A program made the position numbers and the translations under genes. Positions 33,801 to 41,699 of a DNA stretch of 64,000 nucleotides are shown here, piece by piece (positions within the stretch are counted from its first letter, which is position 1; each line of letters begins with the position of its first letter). The DNA is from Akebia trifoliata (lineage: Eukaryota; Streptophyta; Magnoliopsida; Ranunculales; Lardizabalaceae), in assembly GCA_017979445.1 (NCBI GenBank), contig CM030706.1, positions 10,712,967 through 10,776,966 of the forward strand, read 5' to 3'. The notes under the pieces are model-generated. The model was not told the origin of the DNA, made no database searches, and saw nothing but the letters and a program-made list of their open reading frames with translations.

Positions 33801-36800
33801 TGTTTCAGAATCTACAATCCAATCAGGATCACAAAAATCAGCAACAAGCAGCTCTATGCAAACAAAACAATGAAAATGGGTATTAAAGTTGGTTTTTACC
33901 TTTTTTGGCTCAATGCATTCACGAGCAAAATGACCCAATTTCTTACAATTGTGACATGACATCTTAGATTTTCTTTCTTTCCACCACGTTTTCCTCTGCA
34001 ACGTTTGAAATTCTGATTCTTCTTAGGCACAAGATCATTAGTTTGAGTTCTTTTCATTGGCTTGCGCTTGAATCTAAAATTCCCGCACTTATCGGATTTA
34101 GTAGTAAAAACGACACTGTTAGTCCTTGCAGACTGACGTTCAGCTTCTAATTCAAGATGTCACGACAACTAAGAGAAGTTGGTAATAGTCTCATTGTGCG
34201 TCATGTTGACTTTCATCTGCTCCCAAGAATCGGACTAAGACAGTAAGGATTTGCTGTTCATTTGTCAGAACATTTCCAGCAGCTTTCAGATCACATATCA
34301 TTTGAGACATTTTCATAAAATGCTCGACCATGGTGTCATTAGGAGTCTTCTTATATGAGTCAAACTTCAGCGTCAATGCGCACAATCTGGTTGTTGAGAT
34401 ACCCGCAAAAGACAGCTTCAAAGTGTCCAATATTTCTTTGGTTGTTTAATAACCCTTGAATTCACCAATAAAATCATTATGCATGCTACTCAGCATAGTA
34501 AAGCGAGCGCACCGATCTTGTTTCTGCCAATTCAGGTATGTGTTCATTTTACGATGGTGTTGTTTGGGCGTCCATGTGGACCCAACCTATGATTGTCACG
34601 TATTAGGACTCTTCTTAAAGTCAGAGTCCTAATAAGATTGAGTCCCTATTATAATAAGAGGCTGCAATCTTATTTTCTTATATTTATCTCTATAAATAGA
34701 TAAGAAGAGGTAACGTAAAATATAACAACAGAAAAGCAAATTCTTTTAATAATTTTTCTTTTCTCTAAGTAGGCAGTTTTCTGGGTTTCTATCAAAAAAC
34801 CCTAGGGTTTAAGGCATGGAAACAGTGACTGCTCTAGAAGCGTCAACGTAAAGGGTATTTGGATTTCTGATCTCTGGTGATCGACTCAACATGACACGAC
34901 TCAAAGTTTGGATCTCCGTTGCAACTAAAAGGTACGCTCCCGAAAAACCCAACAATTACTATAATGATTATCCATATACACCGTTCTGGATCACAACTCA
35001 ATTTTTTTTAGTAAGCTTGTAGCTACAATAAACAACCTCTAAAAGAGCATGACTTTCAGATACGACATTGATCAAACAAAATCTGATGCGGAAAAGATGT
35101 ATATGCACCTATTATATGTAAGTTATGGACATACATTCGTCAGGCCATTTGAAAATAGGGCAAAAGAAAAGTCTCCTCACCATAGAGATCATCCTCACAA
35201 AAGATCAGCCCATTCCGAAACTTCTAACCTATATAGGATGAAACACGTTTTTGTCCTATATATATATATATATATTGGGCCGGGTTCAAGAGCCAAATTT
35301 TTTGTCTTATATGGGCTAAAAGTTTCGGAATAAGCTGATTTTTTGTGATGATGATCTCTATGGTGAGGAGATCATCCGAATCTGAAACTTCTAACTCGGT
35401 CAAAAGAGATTTACAAAAAATGGACGGGTACGATTCTTCAACTTGTAAATATGGGGTTAGAAGTTTCAGAATGGGCTGATTTTTGGTGAGGAGATCATCC
35501 TCACAAAAAATCAGCCCATTTTGAAACTTCTAACCCATATAAGACAAAACACTTTGACTATAACTTTGGTTCTTGAACGCTATATATATATAAAGAGAGA
35601 GAGAGAGGAATGCTAACGTCTAATACTTTATAGAAACATTAGCATTGTCCAACACTTTTTTTTTCCAAAAATAACCCTTCTAGTTTTGTCTTTTAGTGAA
35701 AAAGACAAGGGTGTATTGGTCCTTTACACAATAAATACTTGTTTACATAATAAATGTTATAAACATTTAAGTATTTTGAATTAAATATCTTTTTTGTAGT
35801 AAATGCTTTGGTAATCAATGCCAACATAATAAATGCATTTATTAATGGCATAATAAATGTATTTATTATGTAAAAAACTAACACGACCTTGTTTTTTTCA
35901 CTAAAAGACAAAACGAGGAGGGGTATTAGTGGGAAAAAAAGTGTTGGACAATGCTAACATCCTTATGAGGTCTTGGATGCTCGCATTCCCCATATATATA
36001 TATATATATTTGAGTAAGCTTGTAGAGACAATAAACAACCCCTAAATGAGCAAGATTCTCATATACAATATTGAGCAAAAAATATCTGGTGTGGCTATAA
36101 CCTATTATATGTAAGTTATGGACATACATTTGTTAGGCCACTGGTAAATAGGGCAAAAGAGAAGTCTTCTCGCTGGTTGATTAGTTGAAGTCTCAATAAT
36201 CCTTTCCCCGTATCTTTGTAGTTAGGATTGGAGAAGTTTGCAAATTGATACTGCAAGAGAAGTACAATGATTCAGTGATGTAGATTCATAAGTTATTTTT
36301 CCACTTTAAAGTAAAGCATCCATTAGATGAATCATGGATGTATAGGCACAAACCTTAATAGGTGCTGAGCAAAGTAGTGGAGGAAAAACTCTAATAGTTT
36401 CCGGGGCACAGGTGGTAGCACTGAAAATTTTGGAACATGCATAGTTTCTATTAGATCAAAAACATTATATTTTTTGAAAATGTCCGATCGGAGGCGGATT
36501 TCTCAAGGAAGGTAATAAATTCTTTTCTTTGAAGTCCAACAGGCTCACTTTACAAGGTAGTTATGAGATTACCTGAAATTAGCAGGAGAAAAAACTCCAA
36601 TCCAATCCTCATTTGACGGGTTTGGAGAGCTAAACTCAATAGTCACCCATTCAGTATTTTGTCCCTGAAATGACAAAACTCTGTATCAGTCCAAAAATAT
36701 ATCAGCTTAATTTCACAAATATCCATAGATGGTGTAAATCATATTCTTCTGGGTTCAAGCCCATGGTTCATTTGGGTCACCATTACATTAACGAGTTTGA

Positions 36801-37240
36801 GCTCTGTCATGGAGGGTCTTAGGCACCACTTGTGGATTCATTAGAAAGATTAACGGTGATGAAGGTAGAATTTCATCTTTGGTATACAAACTCATTAAGC
36901 ATTAACTAGTTACGGGAAAGCAAGATTTCTCATTTCCATATAGGGGTACCATTTCATCTCATACATCTCAATGCAACGATCATTAGTAAAAAAAAATCAA
37001 TAAAGTTATGACTAGGAAAGAGAAAACAAAAGGGGACTATAAACACAGCAATAAAATAGTTACCTCTGCTCCAAGAATAAGAGGAGAGGCTTTGACATAG
37101 GCCGAGTCATCGAGAGCAAATGTTGCCATATGAATAGCAATTTTGGAAAGAGGTTGCTCCCCTTGTGGCCTACTAGCCTCTGCAAGGCTTGTGATACCAA
37201 TCAGAATTAAAGAGAAAATGATTCCTCTAAGTTTCATCAT
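18350..37240 (-). CDS. PAP27: Purple acid phosphatase, PAP1/PAP27 type (12 coding exons, 614 aa)
   Basis: A binuclear-metal phosphoesterase of the large plant purple acid phosphatase group, secreted or vacuolar. Coding exons, minus strand: 37240-37064, 36664-36573, 36420-36354, 36250-36128, 28520-28428, 21870-21741, 21257-21176, 20802-20670, 20469-20264, 20174-20049, 19900-19591, 18655-18350. All introns are GT-AG. Phases are consistent and the sum is 1,845 bp with no internal stop, about the length I recall for PAP27-type proteins. The first in-frame ATG (37240) starts a signal peptide, [20 protein letters not shown]. Metal motifs in order: GDMG, GDICY, GNHE, then AH in [10 protein letters not shown], then GHVH. 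In place of the usual V-x-x-H the protein has IFLAH; this subgroup is often annotated as probable inactive. Introns of 6.6 and 7.6 kb hold a LINE and a copia element. PAP1, PAP9 or PAP24 orthology is an alternative. Confidence 0.9.
18848..19045. mobile_element. MITE family B, copy 1 (last phosphatase intron)
   Basis: An inverted-repeat element of about 198 bp. The left end CCAAAATGGTGTCCCATTCC TATAG is mirrored by the right end, read on the other strand as GATCCAGAACAGTGTCTCAT TCCTATAG. Inside, GTCTATGTGGC and its mirror GCCATGTAGAC also pair. It lies in the intron between the last two coding exons of the phosphatase. Confidence 0.7.
22041..22133 (+). mobile_element. 93-bp tRNA-derived mini-SINE with 14-bp target duplication
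   Basis: An A-box-like TAGCTCAGTTGG and a B-box GGTTCAAGTCC are spaced as in tRNA, followed by a short tail and an A-rich end. It is flanked by exact direct repeats GAATTAAATGATTT at 22027-22040 and 22134-22147, the hallmark of LINE-mediated retroposition. It lies in the 6.6-kb phosphatase intron. The body cannot be folded into a clean tRNA, so it is a SINE or tRNA retropseudogene, not a working tRNA gene. Confidence 0.8.
23164..24408 (+). pseudogene. LINE ORF1 (gag-like, DUF4283-type plus zinc knuckle), broken
   Basis: It starts at ATGGCTGAATCC (23164, [14 protein letters not shown]). Frameshifted pieces follow: a RNA-binding-like region ([24 protein letters not shown]), then [12 protein letters not shown], then [20 protein letters not shown] at 23805-23870, the usual plant LINE ORF1 Cys/His segment. 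The C-terminal tail is low-complexity and charged. An internal run of A at about 24044-24062 and several frame changes disable it. Confidence 0.7.
24480..28308 (+). pseudogene. LINE ORF2 (endonuclease scrap, reverse transcriptase, RNase H), broken
   Basis: 24500-24787 retains only the C-terminal endonuclease block ([16 protein letters not shown]). 25563-26288 is the reverse transcriptase core, with [32 protein letters not shown] and the catalytic FADD in [14 protein letters not shown]. 26406-26951 and 27061-27570 are the C-terminal parts ([18 protein letters not shown] zinc-binding motif). RNase H starts near 27570 (NTDGALSN), is interrupted by a 0.25-kb LTR-like insert, and resumes at about 28010-28308 ([26 protein letters not shown]). 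At least six frame breaks make it non-functional. Confidence 0.8.
27742..27995 (+). mobile_element. LTR-like insertion (possible copia solo LTR) inside the LINE RNase H
   Basis: The LINE RNase H reading ..ILLERA is cut and resumes as QGFSDVIV about 0.27 kb later. The intervening DNA has TG..CA ends (TGATGAGGATTACC to CTGTTTTCA), a TATATAATTG box, an AATAAA signal and a repeated TAGCTCCTAGATTGATTC, all LTR-like. Five-base flanks (AGGGC and GATAC) do not match, so the exact ends or the solo-LTR nature are uncertain. The insertion post-dates the LINE. Confidence 0.5.
28428..28520 (-). CDS. PAP27: Isolated internal exon of the purple acid phosphatase
   Basis: A 93-bp exon starting after ..ATAACAG and encoding [20 protein letters not shown] then [11 protein letters not shown], ending at GTAAGTCC. 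It is the link between the N-terminal domain and the fibronectin-like domain. It sits alone between a 7.6-kb upstream intron and a 6.6-kb downstream intron, both expanded by retroelements. The 3' end of the LINE lies only about 60 bp from its donor site. Confidence 0.9.
28966..29165. mobile_element. MITE family B, copy 2 (7.6-kb phosphatase intron)
   Basis: GATCCAGAATGGTGTCTCGC TCCTATAGCATAGGAAC at the left is mirrored at the right by TATAGGAACGGGACACTGTA. Internal GTCTATGTGG and CACATAGACAC also pair. It is the same family as 18848-19045, and a terminal fragment occurs at 34969-34996. Confidence 0.7.
29166..29709. other. Intron sequence with nothing recognisable
   Basis: Part of the 7.6-kb phosphatase intron between MITE copy 2 and the copia element. 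Small frames on either strand have no family signature. The right end (GAGATATTAT) is the flank of the copia insertion. Confidence 0.4.
29710..30078 (-). mobile_element. Copia 3' LTR (minus orientation)
   Basis: Read on the minus strand it starts TGTTGGTTGTTTGGGCG and ends CCTAAAAAACCCAACA. It contains CTCTATAAATAGATAAG (TATA box) and an AAACCCTAGGG-like word. It is 369 bp, against 397 bp for the other LTR. A polypurine tract borders its inner edge at 30079-30092. Confidence 0.8.
31375..34555 (-). pseudogene. Copia gag-pol polyprotein, heavily broken
   Basis: From right to left: gag (34555-34191, [19 protein letters not shown] and [13 protein letters not shown]), zinc knuckle [14 protein letters not shown] (about 33950), protease region [12 protein letters not shown] with the catalytic DSG changed to DSE, and a pre-integrase piece near 33300-33420 (GQDRIKRLA). 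The integrase core is mostly absent. Reverse transcriptase pieces follow ([20 protein letters not shown]; catalytic YVDD reads YVND at about 32250; [11 protein letters not shown]), then the RNase H end ([20 protein letters not shown]). Stops and frame changes separate every block, so it is inactive. Confidence 0.8.
34558..34954 (+). mobile_element. Copia LTR, inverted relative to its partner
   Basis: It starts TGTTGTTTGGGCGTCC and ends CGAAAAACCCAACA on the plus strand, and is the reverse complement of 29710-30078 over its whole length with clear divergence. CTCTATAAATAGATAAG marks the TATA box. No primer-binding site follows at 34955 and no polypurine tract precedes it, so it is neither a normal 5' nor a normal 3' LTR of a plus-strand element. 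Confidence 0.8.
34969..34996. mobile_element. Terminal fragment of MITE family B
   Basis: On the minus strand TGTGATCCAGAACGGTGT matches the end shared by the copies at 18848 and 28966. Only the terminus is left, next to the copia LTR edge. Confidence 0.45.
35009..35180 (-). repeat. Duplicate of an exon end plus intron start of the phosphatase
   Basis: It is a direct repeat of 36012-36174, about 1 kb away. It contains a diverged copy of the last roughly 45 bases of exon 36250-36128 and about 120 bases of following intron, including the donor AAT|GTATGTCC (exon edge at 35135) and AGTAAGCTTGTAG. It is non-coding as it stands. The hairpin element at 35173 cuts its exon side. Confidence 0.75.
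35173..35370. mobile_element. Hairpin MITE, about 198 bp
   Basis: The terminal CTCCTCACCATAGAGATCAT is mirrored exactly by ATGATCTCTATGGTGAGGAG at the other end. Arms continue with CAGCCCATTCCGAAACTTCTA-type sequence and its mirror, around a central (TA)n at about 35256-35276. Confidence 0.75.
35453..35536. mobile_element. Shorter hairpin of the same family
   Basis: GGGGTTAGAAGTTTCAGAAT followed by GGGCTGATTTTTGGTGAGGA pairs with its mirror ending TTTTGAAACTTCTAACCC. It shares the arm words with the element at 35173-35370 and is likely a partial or re-arranged copy. Confidence 0.65.
35607..35990. mobile_element. Palindromic MITE, about 384 bp, in a TA-rich target
   Basis: Ends GGAATGCTAACGTC and (other strand) GGAATGCGAGCATCC; inner pairs TTAGCATTGTCCAACACTTT with its mirror and TTTTGTCTTTTAGTGAAAAA with its mirror. 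It is flanked on both sides by (TA)n runs, so the target duplication is masked. The longest minus frame here is not a gene. Confidence 0.7.
36128..37240 (-). CDS. PAP27: Purple acid phosphatase 5' exon block (4 exons, signal peptide and N-terminal domain)
   Basis: 37240-37064 holds the signal peptide and [17 protein letters not shown]. 36664-36573 encodes [20 protein letters not shown]. 36420-36354 encodes [20 protein letters not shown]. 36250-36128 encodes [17 protein letters not shown] to FTSGLTN. The ATG at 37240 is preferred over the TTG two codons upstream because the splice acceptor of a 5'UTR intron lies at 37250-37251. The donor after exon 36250-36128 (AAT then GTATGTCC) is duplicated near 35135. 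Confidence 0.88.
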
Positions 37241-37773
37241 TCTCAAGATCTGTAATCAATTAACCAAACATATAAGAAGCTAAAAAATAGAATACCAATA
37301 GAAACTCAAAATTTAACTTCCAAAACAAACATCACTGACACAAAGAAATATTGGTATTTCCAAACAGATTATCAAACCCATTAAGCTCAAGAACATATCA
37401 AGATTGAAGTTTACTCTCTTTCCATGAGTAAAATAAGATTGTAGAGAAGATTGGGGGGGGGGGGGGGGGTGAGGATGGGATCAATGGGTTCATGAAAAAC
37501 AACTTCAATTCATAAATTTGCTACCTAGCCACTAAAAGTTTTAATTCTAACTAACTTTGAAGTGGAAAACCTTCTCCTCCCAATGGAAAAAAACAAATCT
37601 AATGTTCATCTTAACTTACACATAAGAGTAACTGGGTTTCCTTGAAAACTGAAACTAATAAATGGGTATTATAAAATAATAAAAATAAGAAACTGGGCAT
37701 TCAAAAGAAGTGAAAATAAGAAAGAAGGAATTCAAGAAAATTAGATAAAAATTAAAAACAAAATGAAGATTAC

Positions 37774-37935
37774 CTGTGACTGTGAGAAGAACGTGGTTCA
37801 AAACGGAGCCAAGAACGTCTCTAAAGTCAGAAGGCCAAGAGTCACTAAATATTAAGATTGAGTGAACTGTCTATCCAACTAAGTTGGACAAAATTGGTCC
37901 ATCTGCTTATACGGGTAGTCACTGGAAGGGATGGA
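37774..37935 (-). other. Probable 5'UTR exon of the purple acid phosphatase
   Basis: On the minus strand, a donor CACAG|GTAATCTTC lies at 37774/37773 and a matching acceptor TGATTACAG at about 37250 joins to the exon carrying the start codon, giving a 5'UTR intron of about 520 bp. The 5' limit (about 37935) is set only by distance from the TATA box. The UTR intron contains a 17-base G run on the top strand (37453-37469). Confidence 0.55.
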
Positions 37936-37964
37936 AAGCCGGAAGGAAACTAATGAAAAATTTT

Positions 37965-37972
37965 GTTTTATA
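37965..37972 (-). promoter_or_regulatory. Candidate TATA box of the purple acid phosphatase
   Basis: TATAAAAC on the minus strand in the context GTGTATAAAACAAAA. It is about 190 bp upstream of the predicted 5'UTR donor and about 730 bp upstream of the start codon. It is the best TATA match in the region. No transcript start is known. Confidence 0.45.
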
Positions 37973-38479
37973 CACATGGCAATCAAGGAAAGTACCGCTG
38001 GAAGAATCCCTGACCAACTCAGCCGAACACACATAATTAGAATTTTCTTCAATGTTTTTTAGGATGATTTGCTGTAAATAATCCTATTCTTTTGGGAATC
38101 TTTTTACAGAAATTGTGGAGATATTCTCAGGGATATTCTAGTATTATAAGTTGGGGCATCAATGGGTCTGATCAGTTTTGGTTCTTTTCGAAATGAGAAA
38201 CATTTTCCTAACTAACTTAGTAATGATTTGAGCCTTACTAAGGGTTGTTTTGCTCAAATGGAAAAACTCAGATGAAAAAATTCTAAAAATAATATTTTTT
38301 TTAGCTCGATCATCACAAGACTCTCAAAATAACTGAACGACTAAGAGTATTAAGATAATGTGAAATACTTTATATCTTGGGTGATATTCTCTTAAATAGA
38401 TAAAGATTACATACAACATTTACAAAATCCAATAATTATATCCTAACTACATAAGATAATAATTTAATGCATTATTTTT

Positions 38480-38684
38480 ATTATTATTTTTTTTTTGCTA
38501 ACCGAGTGTCCGGACCAGCTTGCGCGCACCACGACTAATCTCGGGGAAAATTACCACAGCTACCCACCGCTATAGTCCCCCAGTTAAATCATTAGAAAAA
38601 TCCAAGAGGGGAATCGAACCCGTGACGTGCGCCTTACCCACACTTCACGTGCTCGCCCTTACCACTTAGGCAACCCATGGGTGG
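38480..38684 (-). mobile_element. Au-type SINE
   Basis: On the minus strand the sequence opens with a tRNA-like head (GGGTTGCCTAAGTGGTAAGG, A box), then a B box GGGTTCGATTCCCC. The angiosperm Au-SINE body follows (GGTGGGTAGCTGTGG, GAGATTAGTCGTGGTGCGCG, GGTCCGGACACTCGGTTAGC), ending in a T-rich tract on the top strand (the A-tail). Recognition rests on recalled Au consensus words. No clean target duplication was identified. Confidence 0.75.
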
Positions 38685-40191
38685 GTTAATTATGATACAA
38701 CATAATCTAATACTCTAACATGCTCTCGCAATCGCATGATCCTTTAAATAAGGAAAGTACGATTGTTCATAATATCAATGCCCTCAATCATACTTGGAGA
38801 TTATCACTGATTATTGACAAATCTGACTGTCCATGATTGAGATGAAAAGATCCTCTTAATTGTTGTTTGAGAAAAATGATGGATGATATGCCATGTGTGT
38901 AGCATACGATGAGTATTTTGCTCAACTCAAATGGGCTTCCAGAGCCACGATCAGTTTAAGCAAAGACTGAAACCCAACAAATATTAATCTGAAAATATTC
39001 TAAAAATCAAATGATCTCCAATAGATCACAAATGGGCTCAATGTTGGCACTTTCCTAGGCTGGATCATTGACAATGACCATTATAAACCTTTAAAAGAGA
39101 ATGGGCCTCCATGGGTCAACTTGAGCTTGATCACAGATGATTCAAAGGCTCAATTATGGAGATTGATTAAGTTGGTCTCAACCAATTAGGTTTGAGCCAA
39201 ATCAGACTCCTTTTTGGTCTTGATACGAAGACTGGGCTCATTTGGAGTCAATTGGGCTTTGGTTTATTTGTGATTCCCAAAAGCACAAATGTTGGAAATC
39301 CATCCACTCTTTTCTTTTATACCAAATAAAGGTAGGGATAACTTGGTCATGGCCTACTAGTTATTAAACTAGTGGTAGAACAAACACAAGTTATTCAAAT
39401 TAGGACAAATGAGAGAGATTGGACCAAGATTAAAGAGTTGGACATCGACAAGTGGGCAAAATCATGACGGCCTTTATGTTAATCAAGTGAACTTAACTTT
39501 AAGAATCTAATAAAGATTGAGTGAACCCATTCATGCATATGAGATGCATAACAACATATCTCACATTTGTCCATCCTGTACTTCTTTATAACTAGCAAAA
39601 GCCACGGAAATGGTTCCATCTACCAACATCCATATTTGGATCTGAAATGGAATGGGTTAGTGGAAACTAATTCTCAAAACCCAGTTAGATCTAATTAGAG
39701 AGATACACATAATCAGACCGAAAGTTATGTTTTTTTTTTTTTTAAATAAAAAAAAAAAAAATGAATTGGACTGTTGGATTGCAGTCGTTAATTTTTCTTG
39801 ATAAGGGGATCCTATCAAATTCAATTCCTGTTCTCAAATCAATGGAACCAAAATTGGAATCATCAAAATAATTCTCTTTAAACTATTCAGGGTCTCGATT
39901 TCTATCTGTTCTTATCAATTTTGGTCCTTAATTGGTTAGGATCTAAGAGACCCGGTTCCAATATACTAAGGGGGTGTTTGATTCGGATTGTTGAACCCGA
40001 TTCTTGTTCATAATCAGATTTTAGAATCCACAAAGTTGTTTGCTTCGGATTATTGAAGTGAGTTTCTAATAATCCTAACACAAAAACTTCAAAAAATGGA
40101 AACGCTCTTTAGTTGGTTTCTATCGTTTCTCATATTATTGCATTTTTGCGCTAAATGTTGGGAAGATCATGTAATAATGCCTTGGTCATGG
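38685..40191. other. Intergenic stretch upstream of the chromovirus
   Basis: No gene recognised. There is a T/A homopolymer pair near 39730-39760. At about 40165-40200 a SINE-like B-box word (CATGGGTTCAACTCTT) leads into the 143-bp repeat that flanks the next element. Confidence 0.4.
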
Positions 40192-40334
40192 GTTCAACTC
40201 TTACAAGAGCAACTTAAACAATTTCCTATTAAAAAAATGGCATAACAGATAAGCAAACTCTTCTCTTTTACGTGACAGTAGTTGTTTGTGAATATTTGAG
40301 ATCCCTCCTTGTTGTTTCTAAACTAACGATATAC
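40192..40334 (+). repeat. 143-bp flanking repeat, left copy
   Basis: GTTCAACTCTTACAAGAGCA to AACGATATAC. A nearly identical 143-bp copy lies immediately right of the 3' LTR at 45387-45529. It is not part of the LTR. Eleven extra bases (40335-40345) separate this copy from the 5' LTR. Confidence 0.85.
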
Positions 40335-40345
40335 AAGTTTTCCCA

Positions 40346-40635
40346 TGTTAAGATCTACAAGTTTTTCCCACGTTTCTCTTTAGTTTAGTTGAGTCAACTC
40401 CTTTCTATTATGAGAGAATAAGTTGTTGATTAGTTCCTGGATTTCAGGAGAGGTTGTTGAGTCAGTAACTCACTCCTTCTATTGAGGAAAAGAGTAAGAA
40501 TCAGTTGAGTCATTTAGTTTATAAATTTTGAACCTCTTATAGAGAAGAGGTGAGAAGAATAACTAGCTAATCTATTTTTTGTTTTGTATTTCGAATTCTA
40601 TTGAGTTATTAATGTAATAGCAATAGTTCCTATCA
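40346..40635 (+). mobile_element. 5' LTR of the chromovirus
   Basis: 290 bp from TGTTAAGATCTACAAG to TAGTTCCTATCA. It is highly similar to the 3' LTR. The first bases follow a local repeat: ACAAGTTTTCCCATGTT just upstream resembles ACAAGTTTTTCCCACGTTT inside the LTR, so the left junction looks rearranged. Confidence 0.85.
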
Positions 40636-40638
40636 TTT

Positions 40639-40651
40639 TGGTATCAAAACA
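40639..40651 (+). promoter_or_regulatory. Primer-binding site (initiator tRNA-Met type)
   Basis: TGGTATCAAAACA, three bases after the 5' LTR, close to the plant consensus TGGTATCAGAGC. It would prime minus-strand DNA synthesis of the element. Confidence 0.75.
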
Positions 40652-40665
40652 TTGATCTTGCGATC

Positions 40666-41690
40666 ATGACAACAACTACACCACCACCACCTGGCTTCGC
40701 AAATCCAGTTCCCAATCAAACCATTGAATTCAGAGACAGAATTGAAACCAGTAAGAGAGATATCGTCGATTTAAGCACTAAAGTGGTAAAACTCATGGAA
40801 GCTGTTCTCTCAATCTTGACCAATTTCAACAATTTTTTTCAACACCCCAAATTTCCTCCACAAGTCGATCCTCCTCTTCAAATGCCCATACCACCACCAC
40901 ACCAAAATCAACCTACTTTCAACGGCTTTCAAGGACGACCCCTATGGTTGTATTTCCCTACTTTCGACAACACTGACCCAGAAGGTTGGGTTTTTTAATA
41001 CAACAATTCCAATGACTAAATGGTATTCCTGAAAAACATATGGTGAACATAGCAGCAACTTACCTACTTGGTGATGTCATTCTTTGGTACCAATGGTTGG
41101 CGAAAACTAAGGGGCAACCAACTTGGATCGAGTTTAGCAGAGCTTTGTCCTCTTGGTTTGGTTCGACAGAAGATGATGACCTTGAAGGTCGTTAGCTAAA
41201 CTACGCCAACAACTACTGTTAGAGACTACCAAGCCAAGTTTGAACAACTTGCAAATCGAAGTCTTGTCTTACCGGAGCCCTTTCTTATTCGTTGTTTCAT
41301 TTCTGGCCTACATAAGGATATTCGAGCTAGTGTGAAGTTGATGAATCCTCCCATATTGATACATGCATACACAATAGCTAAACAACAAGAAGATGCCACC
41401 AATGTTATAGTTTGTGTGTATCTAGACGACAGTCCAATAGGACGCCTTTCAACCGAACATCACACCTTCAAACACCTCCACCACCACTTCCAAACCCACC
41501 ATCTAAGTGAACAACTTCTAATATTTCCACTTCAGCCACCATTCCATCAAGAGTGTGATGTCTTACCGTTGCCGAGCAGCAAGAAAGAAGGGCCAAAAAC
41601 CTTTGTTTCAATTATGATGAGTAGTACCGCCCTGGTCATCGATGTAAAAATCCCCAACTACTGTTATTAGAGGCTGATGATAGTATTGCC
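40666..41690 (+). pseudogene. Chromovirus gag, frameshifted
   Basis: The ATG at 40666 opens a Pro-rich N-terminus and coiled segment to a stop at 40998 (YFPTFDNTDPEGW just before it). Gag continues in other frames (LLGDVILWYQWLAKTKGQPT at about 41070). The 41332-41670 frame opens with MKLMNPPILIHAYTIAKQQE. A nucleocapsid-like CFNYDEQYRPGHRC at about 41600-41640 has Tyr in place of the second Cys, so the zinc knuckle is damaged. Confidence 0.75.
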
Positions 41691-41699
41691 CCTACTGAA

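Larger units (their letters stand above)
29710..34954 (-). mobile_element. Degenerate Ty1/copia element with LTRs in inverted orientation
   Basis: Coding remnants run on the minus strand. The left LTR (29710-30078) is correctly oriented as their 3' LTR, since a polypurine tract GGACAAGTGGGAAA (minus strand) abuts its start. The right LTR (34558-34954) is reverse-complemented relative to the left, pointing away from the gag it touches. The outermost ends are therefore both ..CCCAACA, and the flanks are ATTAT (29705-29709) and ATTAC (34955-34959), a near-match five-base duplication. There is no primer-binding site, the gag N-terminus is missing and integrase is mostly deleted. Confidence 0.8.

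Noticed and set aside
36740..36850. SINE suggested by GGGTTCAAGCCC in a phosphatase intron
   Set aside because: The word resembles a B box, but no properly placed A box, tail or target duplication was found.
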